A DNA stretch of 17,205 bases from Alphaproteobacteria bacterium (GCA_017936185.1 JAGBGA010000071.1:1-17205), one strand, 5' to 3'. Positions 1 to 7,977 are shown, counted from the stretch's first letter. Notes: generated from the letters alone by a model not told the origin. Program-made: numbers and translations.

Positions 1-37
1 CGGTGATTATACACGCTTTTTTATTGAAAGCAATAAT

Positions 38-65
38 AAAAAAATCCCGCAGGGCGGGATTTTTT
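38..65 (-). terminator. Rho-independent terminator of rplM-rpsI
   Basis: A 7-bp stem (44-50 with 54-60, ATCCCGC/GCGGGAT) with a 3-nt loop is flanked by an A run on one side and a T run on the other. It lies just after the rpsI stop codon and reads as a terminator on the minus strand. The symmetric A/T flanks mean it could work in both directions. Confidence 0.85.
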
Positions 66-76
66 GCTTCGCAAAC

Positions 77-565
77 TTAACGTTTGCTGAACTGGGTTGA
101 ACGACGTGCCTTGCGATAACCATAGTGTTTGCGTTCTACAACACGACTGTCGCGTGTCAAGAAGCCCGCAGACTTTAATGTCGCACGTAATTCTGGTTCG
201 ATTTTTTCCAATGCTTTGGAAATACCATGCTTTACCGCGCCCGCTTGGCCTGATAAACCGCCACCTTGGACCATTGCAACAATGTCATAAGATGTTTCGC
301 GTTTTGTTACGCCAAATGGTTGGGCGATAATCATTTGTAATACCGCACGACGGAAATATTCAGCCGCAGGTTTGCCGTTTACAGTGATGTTGCCCTTGCC
401 CGGCATCAAGTATACGCGTGCAACGGAATCTTTACGTTTGCCGGTTGCGTATGTCGCGTCGTTTAATTTTGGTGTTGCAACTGGCGCTTTCTTTGCCGGT
501 GCTTTTTTTGCAGGGGCCGCTTTCTTTGCGGTTGTTTTTGCTGCTGTTTTCTTTGCTTCTGCCAT
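77..565 (-). CDS. rpsI: 30S ribosomal protein S9
   Basis: Small-subunit ribosomal protein S9 (uS9), 162 aa. The core begins near residue 38 ([17 protein letters not shown]) and ends with the family's typical basic tail, RRSTQFSKR, whose terminal arginine reaches the P-site tRNA in known ribosomes. Residues 1-37 form a Lys/Ala/Pro-rich extension of AKK and APAKK repeats, so the protein is longer than the roughly 130-aa enterobacterial form. Its ATG overlaps the rplM stop by one base (TAATG), which implies translational coupling. It is the second gene of the L13-S9 operon and is followed by a terminator. Confidence 0.97.
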   Translation of the reverse strand: MAEAKKTAAKTTAKKAAPAKKAPAKKAPVATPKLNDATYATGKRKDSVARVYLMPGKGNITVNGKPAAEYFRRAVLQMIIAQPFGVTKRETSYDIVAMVQGGGLSGQAGAVKHGISKALEKIEPELRATLKSAGFLTRDSRVVERKHYGYRKARRSTQFSKR

Positions 566-1038
566 TATTCGCCCCTTTTGTTTTTACGATTCAAAGACGC
601 AAAATCAATAACAACTGGTTTTTGCGCTTCGTGTTTATGTTCAGAACCCGCATAAACGTGCAATTTAGTCAAACGTTGGTTTGCCAATGCAACCGCAGTG
701 CGACGGCCCATCATGCGTTTTACAGCGTTGAAAACCAATTTTTCTGGCTTTTCAGAACGCATTTGACCCAATGTGCGGGATTTTAAAGAACCAGTCCACA
801 ATGAATGCCAAAAGAAACGATCTTTGTCTGCTTTGTGGCCAGATAATGCAACTTTGTCTGCATTGATGATGATAACGTGGTCACCACAATCCATGTTTGG
901 TGTCCATGTTGGCTTATGCTTGCCACGCAAGATGTTCGCAGTATATGCCGCCAAACGTCCCAGCGTGCAATCAGTTGCGTCAATCAAATACCATTTGGCA
1001 TCTAATTCGCATTTTTTTAACGATTTTGTCGCTGCCAT
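565..1038 (-). CDS. rplM: 50S ribosomal protein L13
   Basis: Large-subunit ribosomal protein L13 (uL13), 157 aa, a usual length. It shows the expected family segments: [16 protein letters not shown] near residues 15-30, LRGKHKPTW near 37-45, the [18 protein letters not shown] stretch near 50-67, and AVKRMMGR later. An AAGGAAA ribosome binding site lies 6-7 nt before the ATG, and a good promoter lies further upstream. It is first in the conserved rplM-rpsI operon. Confidence 0.97.
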   Translation of the reverse strand: MAATKSLKKCELDAKWYLIDATDCTLGRLAAYTANILRGKHKPTWTPNMDCGDHVIIINADKVALSGHKADKDRFFWHSLWTGSLKSRTLGQMRSEKPEKLVFNAVKRMMGRRTAVALANQRLTKLHVYAGSEHKHEAQKPVVIDFASLNRKNKRGE

Positions 1039-1076
1039 TTTTGTTTTCCTTGTTTGTTATTTGTTATAGCCGGCAT

Positions 1077-1105
1077 ATTATGACGGAACGCCCCAGAAAA
1101 GTCAA
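1077..1105 (-). promoter_or_regulatory. Promoter of rplM-rpsI
   Basis: On the minus strand a TTGACT -35 (1100-1105) and a CATAAT -10 (1077-1082) are separated by exactly 17 nt. The -10 box lies about 40 nt upstream of the rplM ATG. This is the best sigma70-type match in the region between the two divergent genes. Confidence 0.75.
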
Positions 1106-1117
1106 GAAAAATCGATG

Positions 1118-1133
1118 TGGTATTATTATACCA
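1118..1133. repeat. Short palindrome between rplM and the divergent orphan gene
   Basis: A 16-base inverted repeat, TGGTAT-TATT-ATACCA, lies just upstream of the rplM -35 box and upstream of the divergent gene. Its placement would suit an operator, but A/T-rich palindromes this short also arise by chance. No regulator is implied by the sequence. Confidence 0.3.
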
Positions 1134-1151
1134 TATTTAAAAGTTGTTTTG

Positions 1152-1160
1152 TGATAGACT
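1152..1160 (+). promoter_or_regulatory. Possible extended -10 element of the 120-aa orphan gene
   Basis: TGATAGACT combines a TGn extension with a TAGACT hexamer (1155-1160), about 25 nt before the ATG at 1185. There is no good -35 box at 16-18 nt. The similar TGTGATAGGCT occurs in the promoter before the ACP-like gene, which has a perfect TTGACA. This is a weak prediction. Confidence 0.3.
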
Positions 1161-1184
1161 TGTTATGGGTTTTGTGCATCGCGT

Positions 1185-1547
1185 ATGGTTTCAGACTCAA
1201 CACATCATTTGGTCGCACTAAGGAATCCAGATGACAGTATATTTGCTTTTCATCCTGTGCGTTTGGATGGGCGCACTGTGGTCAGAAATGTTGGACAGAT
1301 GTTTAACAATGCGCGTGCGCGTATCGGGATAAGGACAGATGGCGGTATTCCAAAAGACAGCGAATTGGCAAAATATTTGGAACAATATTCAGATGCAATA
1401 TTGACACCAGATAGTAAATGGGGTTGGATTACAAAATTGCCAGAAGGCAGTCATCCAGAAGCCAGGATTACAGCGCAAAGAATTAAAGTCTGGGATAAAA
1501 ACGGGCAATATTTGTCTGTAATAAAAGGTATGCAAAAGGAAATGTAA
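1185..1547 (+). CDS. Orphan hypothetical protein (120 aa)
   Basis: A single-gene unit of 120 aa. I do not recognise it. There is no signal peptide, membrane segment or Cys pattern. The protein is mixed polar, with notable stretches HHLVALRNPDDSIFAFHPVRL at the N-terminus and DSKWGWITKLPEGSHPEARI near residues 85-104; the second half looks like a small folded domain. No upstream in-frame start is available before a stop at 1152, so ATG 1185 is the longest option, yet no Shine-Dalgarno sequence precedes it. Support for it being real: it fills the gap between a divergent promoter region and a terminator placed right after its stop, and its codon use resembles its neighbours. Confidence 0.6.
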   Translation: MVSDSTHHLVALRNPDDSIFAFHPVRLDGRTVVRNVGQMFNNARARIGIRTDGGIPKDSELAKYLEQYSDAILTPDSKWGWITKLPEGSHPEARITAQRIKVWDKNGQYLSVIKGMQKEM

Positions 1548-1572
1548 AAAAACGCCCGGTTGGGCGTTTTTT
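1546..1572. terminator. Bidirectional terminator between the orphan gene and argS
   Basis: The stem AACGCCC (1551-1557) pairs with GGGCGTT (1562-1568) around a GGTT loop. An A run before it and a T run after it allow termination in both directions. It sits between two convergent stop codons, so it serves the plus-strand orphan gene and minus-strand argS. Confidence 0.88.
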
Positions 1573-1580
1573 TTGTTTCA

Positions 1581-3287
1581 CTACATTTCATTTGGGATTT
1601 TAAGGCCCATTAAATCAATCGCCATGGCCAATGTGTCGCGCGCAACGTTTACAATATGTAAGCGCCCTGCCCGAACGTCTGGCGCAACATCATCGCGCAG
1701 AATTGGGCAGTTGTGATAGAATGTGTTAATGTCTTGGGCTAAATCATATGTGTAATTCGCAATCATATCTGTTGCGCGATTGTCAAATGCGCTTTGAACG
1801 GTGCGCTCAAAATCCAGTACACCGATTAACAGATTGCGTTCGTCTGGGGTCAATGGCATATATGATGCGTTTTCGTCAAATGTTGCGCGTTTCAGAACAC
1901 TGTTTAAACGTACCGCGGTATATAAAATGTATGGGCCGGTGCGACCTTCGAAACTGGTTACAGATGCCGGGTCAAAGATATAGTCCGAGCGTACGTCGTG
2001 CATCAAATCGTTGAACTTTACCGCCGCCAATGCAATTGCGCGGATTGTTTCTTCGTCCAGGGTTTTGCCAGATTCAGATACGCGTTCGCGAACAGCCACA
2101 TTTACCGCGTCAATAATATCGTCAAGACCGGCGGCATTGCCGTCACGTGTCTTGAATGGTTTGCCATCACGACCATTGATTGTGCCATAGCCAATGTGTT
2201 CAAGGTTATTGTAATCAAATATTTCAGATAATTCGCATGCGCGGAATAACTGTTCAAAATGAAGGCCTTGACGAAGGTCGGTAAAGTAAATTATTTTATT
2301 TGGATTGTCGATTTTTTTGCGACAATATACGGCCGCCAAGTCTGTTGAATCGTATGTGTCAGCCCCGCGTGAATCGGCCCACATGTATGGGGGCATGGGT
2401 TTGTTATCTGTGTCACGCTTTACAATAATGACTTGGGCACCATCGCTTTCAACAATTAAATCTTTTGCACGAAGAATTTTTTCAACGTCGTCCAAGTATT
2501 GTGCCGCGTTGCGTTCGCCCAGATCATAATCAAATGGTAATATGTTCAGGCGACTGACTGTTTCTTGCATCATCTTCATTGATATTGCCAAGAATTTTTC
2601 ATATAACGCAAAATATCCGGCGTGACCGTTTTGAAATTTTGCCTTGATGTCTTGGGCGTGTGCCTGGAATTCGGGGTTTTCTTTGGCAAAAGAACTGGCC
2701 AATGGATAGTATTTGTTCAGTTCAGATGGTTCTATGTCAAAGTCAACCGGTATGCCTGGGGTGAAGTTATCGCTGAAATACGGTAATTCTGGGTGCAGGC
2801 GTTCAATCCATGCAATAACCAGTGCCATCGGTTTGCCCCAGTCGCCAATATGATTCCATGAATATGTCTTGTGCCCCAACAGGCGCGCAATACGGTTAAA
2901 CGTGTCGCCAACGATTGATGTACGCAAATGGCCAATGTGTAATGACTTTGCAACATTGTATGCACCATAGTCCAAGTCAATGGTTTGTGGTGTGTCTGTG
3001 CGTGGCGATTGTGGTTTGGTTGCGCATTGCCAAATAAAGTCATCTTTTAATTTTATATTAATAAAACCAGGGCCGGCAATGGATGCGTCGGCAACAAAGT
3101 CCAGTTCCGCCAATTTTGGGGCAATTTCGGCCGCCAATTCGCGTGGGTTTTTGCCGGCAGATTTTGCCATAACCATGGCGGCGTTTGTTGAAAAATCACC
3201 AAAGTCACGGTTGCGCGGAACTTCCAGATTTACCGTTGTCCCAAGTGTTTCATTTATCGCGTCCGATACATATTTGTACAAGTTCAT
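1581..3287 (-). CDS. argS: Arginyl-tRNA synthetase
   Basis: Class I aminoacyl-tRNA synthetase that charges tRNA-Arg, 568 aa. An N-terminal Add-1-like domain covers about residues 1-85. The signature HIGH (117-120) lies in NVAKSLHIGHLRTS, and the KMSKS-equivalent FKTRDG is at 378-383. The C-terminal helical anticodon-binding domain ends with ARDTLAMAIDLMGL, typical of ArgRS. The ATG is preceded by an AGGAA ribosome binding site. It starts 24 nt after the sensor-kinase stop with no terminator between them, so it probably shares their transcript or uses a promoter inside the kinase gene. Confidence 0.96.
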   Translation of the reverse strand: MNLYKYVSDAINETLGTTVNLEVPRNRDFGDFSTNAAMVMAKSAGKNPRELAAEIAPKLAELDFVADASIAGPGFINIKLKDDFIWQCATKPQSPRTDTPQTIDLDYGAYNVAKSLHIGHLRTSIVGDTFNRIARLLGHKTYSWNHIGDWGKPMALVIAWIERLHPELPYFSDNFTPGIPVDFDIEPSELNKYYPLASSFAKENPEFQAHAQDIKAKFQNGHAGYFALYEKFLAISMKMMQETVSRLNILPFDYDLGERNAAQYLDDVEKILRAKDLIVESDGAQVIIVKRDTDNKPMPPYMWADSRGADTYDSTDLAAVYCRKKIDNPNKIIYFTDLRQGLHFEQLFRACELSEIFDYNNLEHIGYGTINGRDGKPFKTRDGNAAGLDDIIDAVNVAVRERVSESGKTLDEETIRAIALAAVKFNDLMHDVRSDYIFDPASVTSFEGRTGPYILYTAVRLNSVLKRATFDENASYMPLTPDERNLLIGVLDFERTVQSAFDNRATDMIANYTYDLAQDINTFYHNCPILRDDVAPDVRAGRLHIVNVARDTLAMAIDLMGLKIPNEM

Positions 3288-3311
3288 TTTTTATATTCCT
3301 GATTATAATAA

Positions 3312-4229
3312 TTATATTGGTAAAACAATTCGTACTTTTAATCCGCCCAGTTCGCTGTCTTCAAGGAACATTTGACCGCCATGGTTTTCGATGGCTGTCT
3401 GGGCGATTGATAACCCAAGTCCAGTGCCGCCAGTGTCGGCACGTCGTGCATCGTCAAGGCGAACAAATGGACGAAGCGCGTCTTTTTTGCGTTCGTCTGG
3501 AATGCCGGGGCCGTCGTCTTCAATTATTATTTCAACGGATTCTGGGCCGTCGATTTCGGTTATTTTTACGTTTTTATTGGCGTATCGTGTGGCGTTTTCA
3601 ATTATGTTGCTGAATGCGCGTGCCAATGCCATTGGACGTGCGTAAAATTGCGCCGGGGTTTCTGGAAAGTTTGTGATGATGTTTTTCCCAGATGCCGCGT
3701 CACGTGCAATTCGTGTCAACATTGGTGGTAATTCGGTCGCTTGTTCAATTTCAGGTGTTTCACCACGTGCAAATGCCAAGTATCCATTTACCATTTCTGT
3801 CATGCGGTCGATGTCACGCAACATGTTTTCGTTGGTTGCAGTGTCTGTTTCAACCGCCAGACGCATGCGTGTCAATGGCGCCTTCAAGTCGTGACTGACC
3901 GCGTTTAACATGTCGGTACGTGTGCGATTGTATCTGTCCAGACGTTCTTTCATGGTAATCATTGATTTTGCGGCTTCGCGGATTTCTTTGGACCCGGTCG
4001 GTTCAAATCCAGGCGCGTCAAGCCCACGACCAAAACGTCCGGCCGCATGCGCAATGCGACGTATGCTGCGCGTGTGGTACATTATGAATGGCGCGATTAA
4101 TATAGATACAATTAATATCGAACCAATAAGCCAGATAATAAATACTTCGGTACTGGTTGAATATATGCGATATAAAGATGTGCCGAATGTCGCGGTTTGT
4201 TTGTTTTTTGTTGGAACGTCAATAAACAC
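3312..4229 (-). CDS. Sensor histidine kinase, C-terminal part (TM2, HAMP, kinase)
   Basis: A 305-aa fragment opening at a GTG. It contains a membrane segment (about residues 29-50), a HAMP linker (SIRRIAHAAGRFGRGLDAP, then the EIREAA helix), the DHp domain with the phospho-acceptor His in AVSHDLKAPLTRMR (His113), and the ATPase domain: N box IIENATRYA, G1 DDGPGIP, F box and G2 GGTGLGLSIA. The sequence closely resembles alphaproteobacterial EnvZ-like kinases that pair with OmpR-type regulators. All catalytic boxes are intact. The in-frame sequence continues upstream of the GTG to a TAA near 4353, encoding the missing periplasmic part, so the GTG is probably not the natural start. Confidence 0.88.
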   Translation of the reverse strand: MFIDVPTKNKQTATFGTSLYRIYSTSTEVFIIWLIGSILIVSILIAPFIMYHTRSIRRIAHAAGRFGRGLDAPGFEPTGSKEIREAAKSMITMKERLDRYNRTRTDMLNAVSHDLKAPLTRMRLAVETDTATNENMLRDIDRMTEMVNGYLAFARGETPEIEQATELPPMLTRIARDAASGKNIITNFPETPAQFYARPMALARAFSNIIENATRYANKNVKITEIDGPESVEIIIEDDGPGIPDERKKDALRPFVRLDDARRADTGGTGLGLSIAQTAIENHGGQMFLEDSELGGLKVRIVLPI

Positions 4230-4342
4230 AAGGCGTTTGCCTTTGTCAAAATAAATCTTGGCGCGACGTTGAAGGCGTTTTGACAGTTCGGATGCAAGGC
4301 GCCCTGCTTCGCGGGAATGGTTGTCGTCGTGTTTCGGACGGT

Positions 4343-4591
4343 TCAGTTTTCGTTAAATGTTACATTGATTCCAATGTCGCGCGCCATCCGTTCAACCGCG
4401 GCGGTGTCCCCAGAATCAATAAAGTTCGTCATTGTTGCAATTTCACCCGCCAATGTTCGGGCAAGCGTGTCGTGTACGCGTGACCAGTGATTGCCAAAAA
4501 AGGCGTTTGCAACAATAACCTGGGCAATGACCAGGGGAACCAAAATCATTAAAATTGTGCGCCATAAAAAGCTGCGTGGTATTAATCTCAT
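4343..4591 (-). CDS. Sensor histidine kinase, N-terminal part (TM1 and start of sensor domain)
   Basis: An 82-aa fragment, MRLIPRSFLWRTILMI..., matching the start of EnvZ-like kinases (PRSLLWRT-type start, then one membrane helix at about residues 10-30). The sequence HWSRVHDTLARTLAGEIATM begins the periplasmic sensor domain. It stops at a TGA just after an A run, and the -1 frame carries the rest of the kinase. Its ATG overlaps the response-regulator stop (ATGA), showing it is the true start of the cognate kinase gene. Confidence 0.8.
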   Translation of the reverse strand: MRLIPRSFLWRTILMILVPLVIAQVIVANAFFGNHWSRVHDTLARTLAGEIATMTNFIDSGDTAAVERMARDIGINVTFNEN

Positions 4592-5259
4592 TCTTTGTTA
4601 CCGTCTTTGTTCTGTGGGTGGTTGGTTGTGTCGACCAATTTATATCCACGACCACGTATTGTTATTATGTCCAGATTGGATAATACTATATTTATTTTAT
4701 TGCGCAAGCGTTTTGCAACCATTGGTGCCGCCGGGGCAATGTTGCCCATTGGATGGGTTAAATGTTGCAGCAGTTTTTTTTCTTCGCCAGACAGTGCCAG
4801 TATCTTTGCCGGGGTATTTGGCAAAGATGGGTCGGATACGAAAAATTCGTTGTCGATAAAGGTTAAACCGTTCGGCATCTTGGTGTTATATCCGGTACTT
4901 TGGCGCAATATGTTATTTAAGCGCAAAACCAATTCGCGCATTTGAAATGGCTTGGCAAGGTAATCGTTTGCGCCATCGGCAAGTCCTGCGATTGTGTTTT
5001 CGGCGCCCGTCATCGCAGTTAACATTATAACCGGTGTTGCGGTGCCGTTTCCGCGAATTTTGCGCAAAAATGTCAATCCGTCCATGCCGATCATCATACG
5101 GTCAAGGACAATCGCGTCGGGCGATAATCGCGCAAGTACTTCGTCCGCGTGTTCCGCAGATTCAGATGTTAAAACATTAAAGCCTTCGTCGCGCAATCCT
5201 TTGCCCAGTGCGTTGCGCAACATTTCGTCATCGTCAATAATTAAAATTGTTTTGTTCAT
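4588..5259 (-). CDS. OmpR-family response regulator with compact DNA-binding domain
   Basis: DNA-binding response regulator, 223 aa. The receiver domain (about 1-115) has the acidic pocket in IIDDDE (D9-D11), the phospho-acceptor Asp53 in IVLDRMM, Thr81 in VIMLTAM and Lys103 in YLAKPF. The usual Pro after LDxMM is Ile here. The C-terminal winged-helix domain (LSGEEKKLLQHL ... ITIRGRGYKLVD) keeps the first helix and the TIRGxGY wing but is shorter than usual in the middle, where the recognition-helix region reads MVAKRLRNKINIVLSNL. It is coupled by 4-nt overlaps to the secreted protein upstream and the kinase downstream. It should be the partner of the EnvZ-like kinase. The target genes cannot be read from here. 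Confidence 0.92.
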   Translation of the reverse strand: MNKTILIIDDDEMLRNALGKGLRDEGFNVLTSESAEHADEVLARLSPDAIVLDRMMIGMDGLTFLRKIRGNGTATPVIMLTAMTGAENTIAGLADGANDYLAKPFQMRELVLRLNNILRQSTGYNTKMPNGLTFIDNEFFVSDPSLPNTPAKILALSGEEKKLLQHLTHPMGNIAPAAPMVAKRLRNKINIVLSNLDIITIRGRGYKLVDTTNHPQNKDGNKE

Positions 5260-6182
5260 TTCTTCATTGGTTCAACGGCATATTCGCCAGGTTGAATTGT
5301 GCGCATGGCATTGTTGGCGCCGGCCATTTCTTCGTCAAGCATGTTTGTGGCCGCGCGAAATTGCATGCCAGATGTCGCAAATTCGGTCTTGAAAAGTGCA
5401 TATCCTGTGCCACCGCCGGTTGTTGGCCCTTGCATCCCAAGGGAATAGTATCCGCCCAAAATGCCATAGTCAAGGTCGATGTAGTCAAGACTGACGATTA
5501 ATGATACGCTGCTGACGCCATCACTGGTCATGTTGCATGCGAATTCACGATTGGATAAGACCGCTTCGGAATTAATGGGGACCATCAAATCCATGACGGT
5601 CGGTTCGCATACGCGATCAATTCCATTTACAAGAAATTCGTATGTCATGCCAACTGTTGCTTTGGACAGGCCGGTCGACAGATTTACTTGGGATATTGTT
5701 GCCTTTGGAATTTTTACCATCGCGTTGGCAATGCCGCTTCGTACCGGGAACGATATTCCAGATTGAAGACAGTCGCGTGAAAATGGGTCGGCTTCACATA
5801 TATAAACGCGTGAGTGCGCATTCATCATAAACATGTTTGCCAGACTGTTGAACAAAAATGAACGTGTAATACGGTCGTTCAAGCGTGTGCAGCCAAAGTT
5901 GCGACATATTATCATTGGTTTGTTTGCAAACATTACACCGGGGTGTTCGCCGGCTTCGATATGGCGGGCATCGATGATGTTTTGATCGTAATCAAGACTG
6001 TCAGCGCGTTCCATGAATTCAGATTCCGGTATGAAATTCGGGTCGTCGGGATACGCATAGTAAGATTGAACCGGTGTTTCGGTGTAAATTGTTTGAAAAT
6101 CTTCATATACAATTTGTTCATTGGCCAACGCAGGAATTGCGCAAAGCCCCAATAAAACAGCGGGTAAAATGGTTCTTGACAT
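5256..6182 (-). CDS. Secreted protein of unknown function, first gene of the two-component operon
   Basis: 308 aa. A clear Sec signal peptide (MSRTILPAVLLGLCAIPALA) is cleaved after residue 20; there is no lipobox. The mature part contains no further membrane helix and several Cys (IICRNFGC, VYICEADPFSRDC, DRVCEP, FACNMT) that could form disulphides in the periplasm. Its second half is beta-rich and Gly-rich (ILGGYYSLGM, TTGGGTGYALF). I do not recognise a family. Its stop overlaps the response-regulator start (ATGA), and the operon promoter lies directly upstream. Co-translation with a two-component system suggests a periplasmic partner or input for the kinase, but that is an inference from position only. 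Confidence 0.85.
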   Translation of the reverse strand: MSRTILPAVLLGLCAIPALANEQIVYEDFQTIYTETPVQSYYAYPDDPNFIPESEFMERADSLDYDQNIIDARHIEAGEHPGVMFANKPMIICRNFGCTRLNDRITRSFLFNSLANMFMMNAHSRVYICEADPFSRDCLQSGISFPVRSGIANAMVKIPKATISQVNLSTGLSKATVGMTYEFLVNGIDRVCEPTVMDLMVPINSEAVLSNREFACNMTSDGVSSVSLIVSLDYIDLDYGILGGYYSLGMQGPTTGGGTGYALFKTEFATSGMQFRAATNMLDEEMAGANNAMRTIQPGEYAVEPMKK

Positions 6183-6209
6183 GGTATACCTTTTTATTCT
6201 TTCTGATGA

Positions 6210-6239
6210 ATCTTAGAACATTTTAGATAATTGTGTCAA
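6210..6239 (-). promoter_or_regulatory. Promoter of the secreted protein / two-component operon
   Basis: On the minus strand, a perfect TTGACA -35 (6234-6239) and a TAAGAT -10 (6210-6215) are 18 nt apart, about 30 nt upstream of the ATG at 6182. An AAAAGGTA ribosome binding site follows. It would drive the secreted protein, regulator, kinase and probably argS. Confidence 0.7.
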
Positions 6240-6322
6240 AACAAAAATATTTTTATTGAAATTTGTTGAGGCTTTGTTCTAACGTTATTGGTGAATTAAA
6301 CGAAAAAGTAAGGATTGTGAAT

Positions 6323-6982
6323 ATGGTTGATATCATAATTTCAGGTGACGGTGGAAAATTACACGCGGTTTATCATAAATCATCATGCAAAGCAGCGCCA
6401 CTGGCGGTGATTCTTTCGGGAAATCCGCGTCAAAAATATCATATGAATGATCGGGTTTCGTACGCAATGTTTCGCGCGTTTATGGATATTGGTTTTTCGG
6501 TGGTTCGCTTTAATTATCGTGGCGTTGGTGATTCTGATGGGGTGATTGGTACGACGTCTGAAAATATGCTTGATATTGCGACGGTGATTGATTGGATTCA
6601 AAATCATAACGAGGACAGTGATAAAATATGGTTGGCGGGGCATCAGCTGGGGGCGTGGTATGTGTTACAGGCGATGATGCGTCGACCCGAGATTTCTGGG
6701 TTTGCGTTGGTGTCGCCGGATGCGGCGGTATCTGATTTTGCGTTTTTATCGCCACGCCCAAATCGGGGGCTGTTGTTACAGGGGGCAAATGAAAGTGATG
6801 AAGCGCGCGCGTTTGCAACACATTTGACCCAGGTGTTGAAAAAACAAGCCCAGATTGACTTGGAAACAATTCGTGTGCGTGGGGCCGATGCAATGTACAG
6901 TCAACCGGCCGATTTACGTCAGATGTATAATGATTTAAAGGCGTATGTCGGACGCGAAAATGAAGAGGACAAGCTTTTATGA
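6323..6982 (+). CDS. Alpha/beta-hydrolase-fold protein lacking the catalytic triad
   Basis: 219 aa, related to the COG2945-type hydrolases of alphaproteobacteria: LAVILSGNP oxyanion strand, [21 protein letters not shown], and the [15 protein letters not shown] and DFAFLSP segments. The nucleophile elbow, normally GFSFGA, reads GHQLGA, so Ser is Gln. The acid loop (family GEADRV) reads GANESD and the catalytic-His segment (family GANHFF) reads GADAMY. It therefore looks like a non-catalytic member. The start chosen is ATG 6323, with an AAGGA site at 6310-6314; the frame is open back to a TTG at 6263, but that start has no binding site. Its stop overlaps the ruvB ATG (ATGA). Confidence 0.85.
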   Translation: MVDIIISGDGGKLHAVYHKSSCKAAPLAVILSGNPRQKYHMNDRVSYAMFRAFMDIGFSVVRFNYRGVGDSDGVIGTTSENMLDIATVIDWIQNHNEDSDKIWLAGHQLGAWYVLQAMMRRPEISGFALVSPDAAVSDFAFLSPRPNRGLLLQGANESDEARAFATHLTQVLKKQAQIDLETIRVRGADAMYSQPADLRQMYNDLKAYVGRENEEDKLL

Positions 6983-7965
6983 ACAAAGAACGCTTTTTGG
7001 ATGCGAATATTCCCGATGATTTGGCGGCAACAATTCGCCCGCGTTCATTGGGGGACTTTATCGGTCATGACGCATTGAAACAGAATTTGTCGGTGTTTGT
7101 GTCGGGCGCACGAAATCGTGGTGAAGCCATGGATCATGTTCTGCTTTATGGGCCGCCGGGGTTGGGCAAGACAACGTTGGCACATATTGTGGCAAACGAA
7201 TTGGGGACTAATTTTCGGGCAACTGCGGCGCCGATGCTGACCAAACAAGGGGATTTGGCGGCGATATTGACGTCACTTGAACCAATGGATGTGTTGTTTA
7301 TCGATGAAATTCATCGTTTGCCAACCGCGATTGAAGAAGTCTTGTATTCCGCAATGGAAGATTTCAAGTTGGATATCATGCTGGGCGAAGGGCCCAGTGC
7401 GAAAAGTGTGCGTATCGACCTGCCCCCGTTTACGTTGGTGGGGGCGACAACGCGTACGGGGTTGCTGTCCAATCCATTACGTGACAGATTTGGAATTGAT
7501 TTGCGTTTGACGTTCTATCCGCCCGAAGATTTGGCAAAGATTATTCAACGCAGCGCAAACATTTTGGGAACACCAATTGATGCAGATGGTGCGTTAATGT
7601 TGGCGCGGTCGGCGCGCGGAACACCACGTATTGCAAACAGATTGTTAAAGCGTGCACGTGACTTTGCAGCGGCGTTAAACCGGGAACATATTTCCGCAGA
7701 AACAATTAAAACCACCCTGTTCCAGTTGCATATTGATGGGTGTGGGTTGGATGAAATTGACCGTGAATATATGTCGACGATTATAAAGTTTTATGCCGGC
7801 GGACCGGTTGGTGTTGAAAACTTGGCGGCGGCCTTGTCTGAACCGGCCGACACAATTGAAGATGTAATTGAACCGTATCTGATGCAGTTGGGGTTTGTGC
7901 AACGTACACCGCGTGGTCGTGTTATCACAGATGCCGGATACGCGCATTTGGGATTGGAAAAATAA
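6979..7965 (+). CDS. ruvB: Holliday junction branch-migration ATPase RuvB
   Basis: AAA+ motor of the RuvAB complex that drives branch migration of Holliday junctions, 328 aa (usual length). Walker A is GPPGLGKTT (58-66), Walker B is LFIDEIH (106-112), and sensor 1/Arg-finger segments are in [19 protein letters not shown]. The C-terminal winged helix is also present ([12 protein letters not shown] ... [14 protein letters not shown]). The start overlaps the upstream gene by 4 nt. ruvA and ruvC, often adjacent in alphaproteobacteria, are not in the window. The ruvB-to-ybgC-tol order is retained apart from one inserted gene. Confidence 0.97.
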   Translation: MNKERFLDANIPDDLAATIRPRSLGDFIGHDALKQNLSVFVSGARNRGEAMDHVLLYGPPGLGKTTLAHIVANELGTNFRATAAPMLTKQGDLAAILTSLEPMDVLFIDEIHRLPTAIEEVLYSAMEDFKLDIMLGEGPSAKSVRIDLPPFTLVGATTRTGLLSNPLRDRFGIDLRLTFYPPEDLAKIIQRSANILGTPIDADGALMLARSARGTPRIANRLLKRARDFAAALNREHISAETIKTTLFQLHIDGCGLDEIDREYMSTIIKFYAGGPVGVENLAAALSEPADTIEDVIEPYLMQLGFVQRTPRGRVITDAGYAHLGLEK

Positions 7966-7977
7966 GGAAGAATAAAT

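Larger units (their letters stand above)
3312..4591 (-). pseudogene. EnvZ-type sensor histidine kinase, frame broken by one base
   Basis: The two fragments listed separately form one normal EnvZ-type kinase if a single base is added in the AAAA run at about 4347-4350. Reading on from ...VTFNEN/K into LNRPKHDDNHSREAGRL... restores an open frame of about 426 aa, close to EnvZ length. The -1 frame has a TAA a few codons upstream, so the shift must lie between about 4346 and 4352. No canonical X-XXY-YYZ slippery heptamer is present. A deletion in a homopolymer (real or from sequencing) is the simplest explanation. I list this as a pseudogene only in the sense that the frame as given is interrupted. 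Confidence 0.8.

Noticed and set aside
1165..1221. 18-codon open frame starting at ATG 1165, overlapping the start of the 120-aa gene
   Set aside because: It has no binding site, its peptide is unremarkable, and it ends inside the longer frame. There is not enough evidence for a leader peptide.
4343..4352. Programmed -1 ribosomal frameshift in the sensor kinase
   Set aside because: The sequence at the junction (C GAA AAC TGA) does not fit a tandem-slippage heptamer, and a shift in an A run is more simply a base deletion. It is kept only as a minor option in the finding.
6263..6322. Earlier TTG start for the hydrolase-fold gene
   Set aside because: It has no binding site, and family homology begins at [16 protein letters not shown] 6323 has AAGGA at the right distance.
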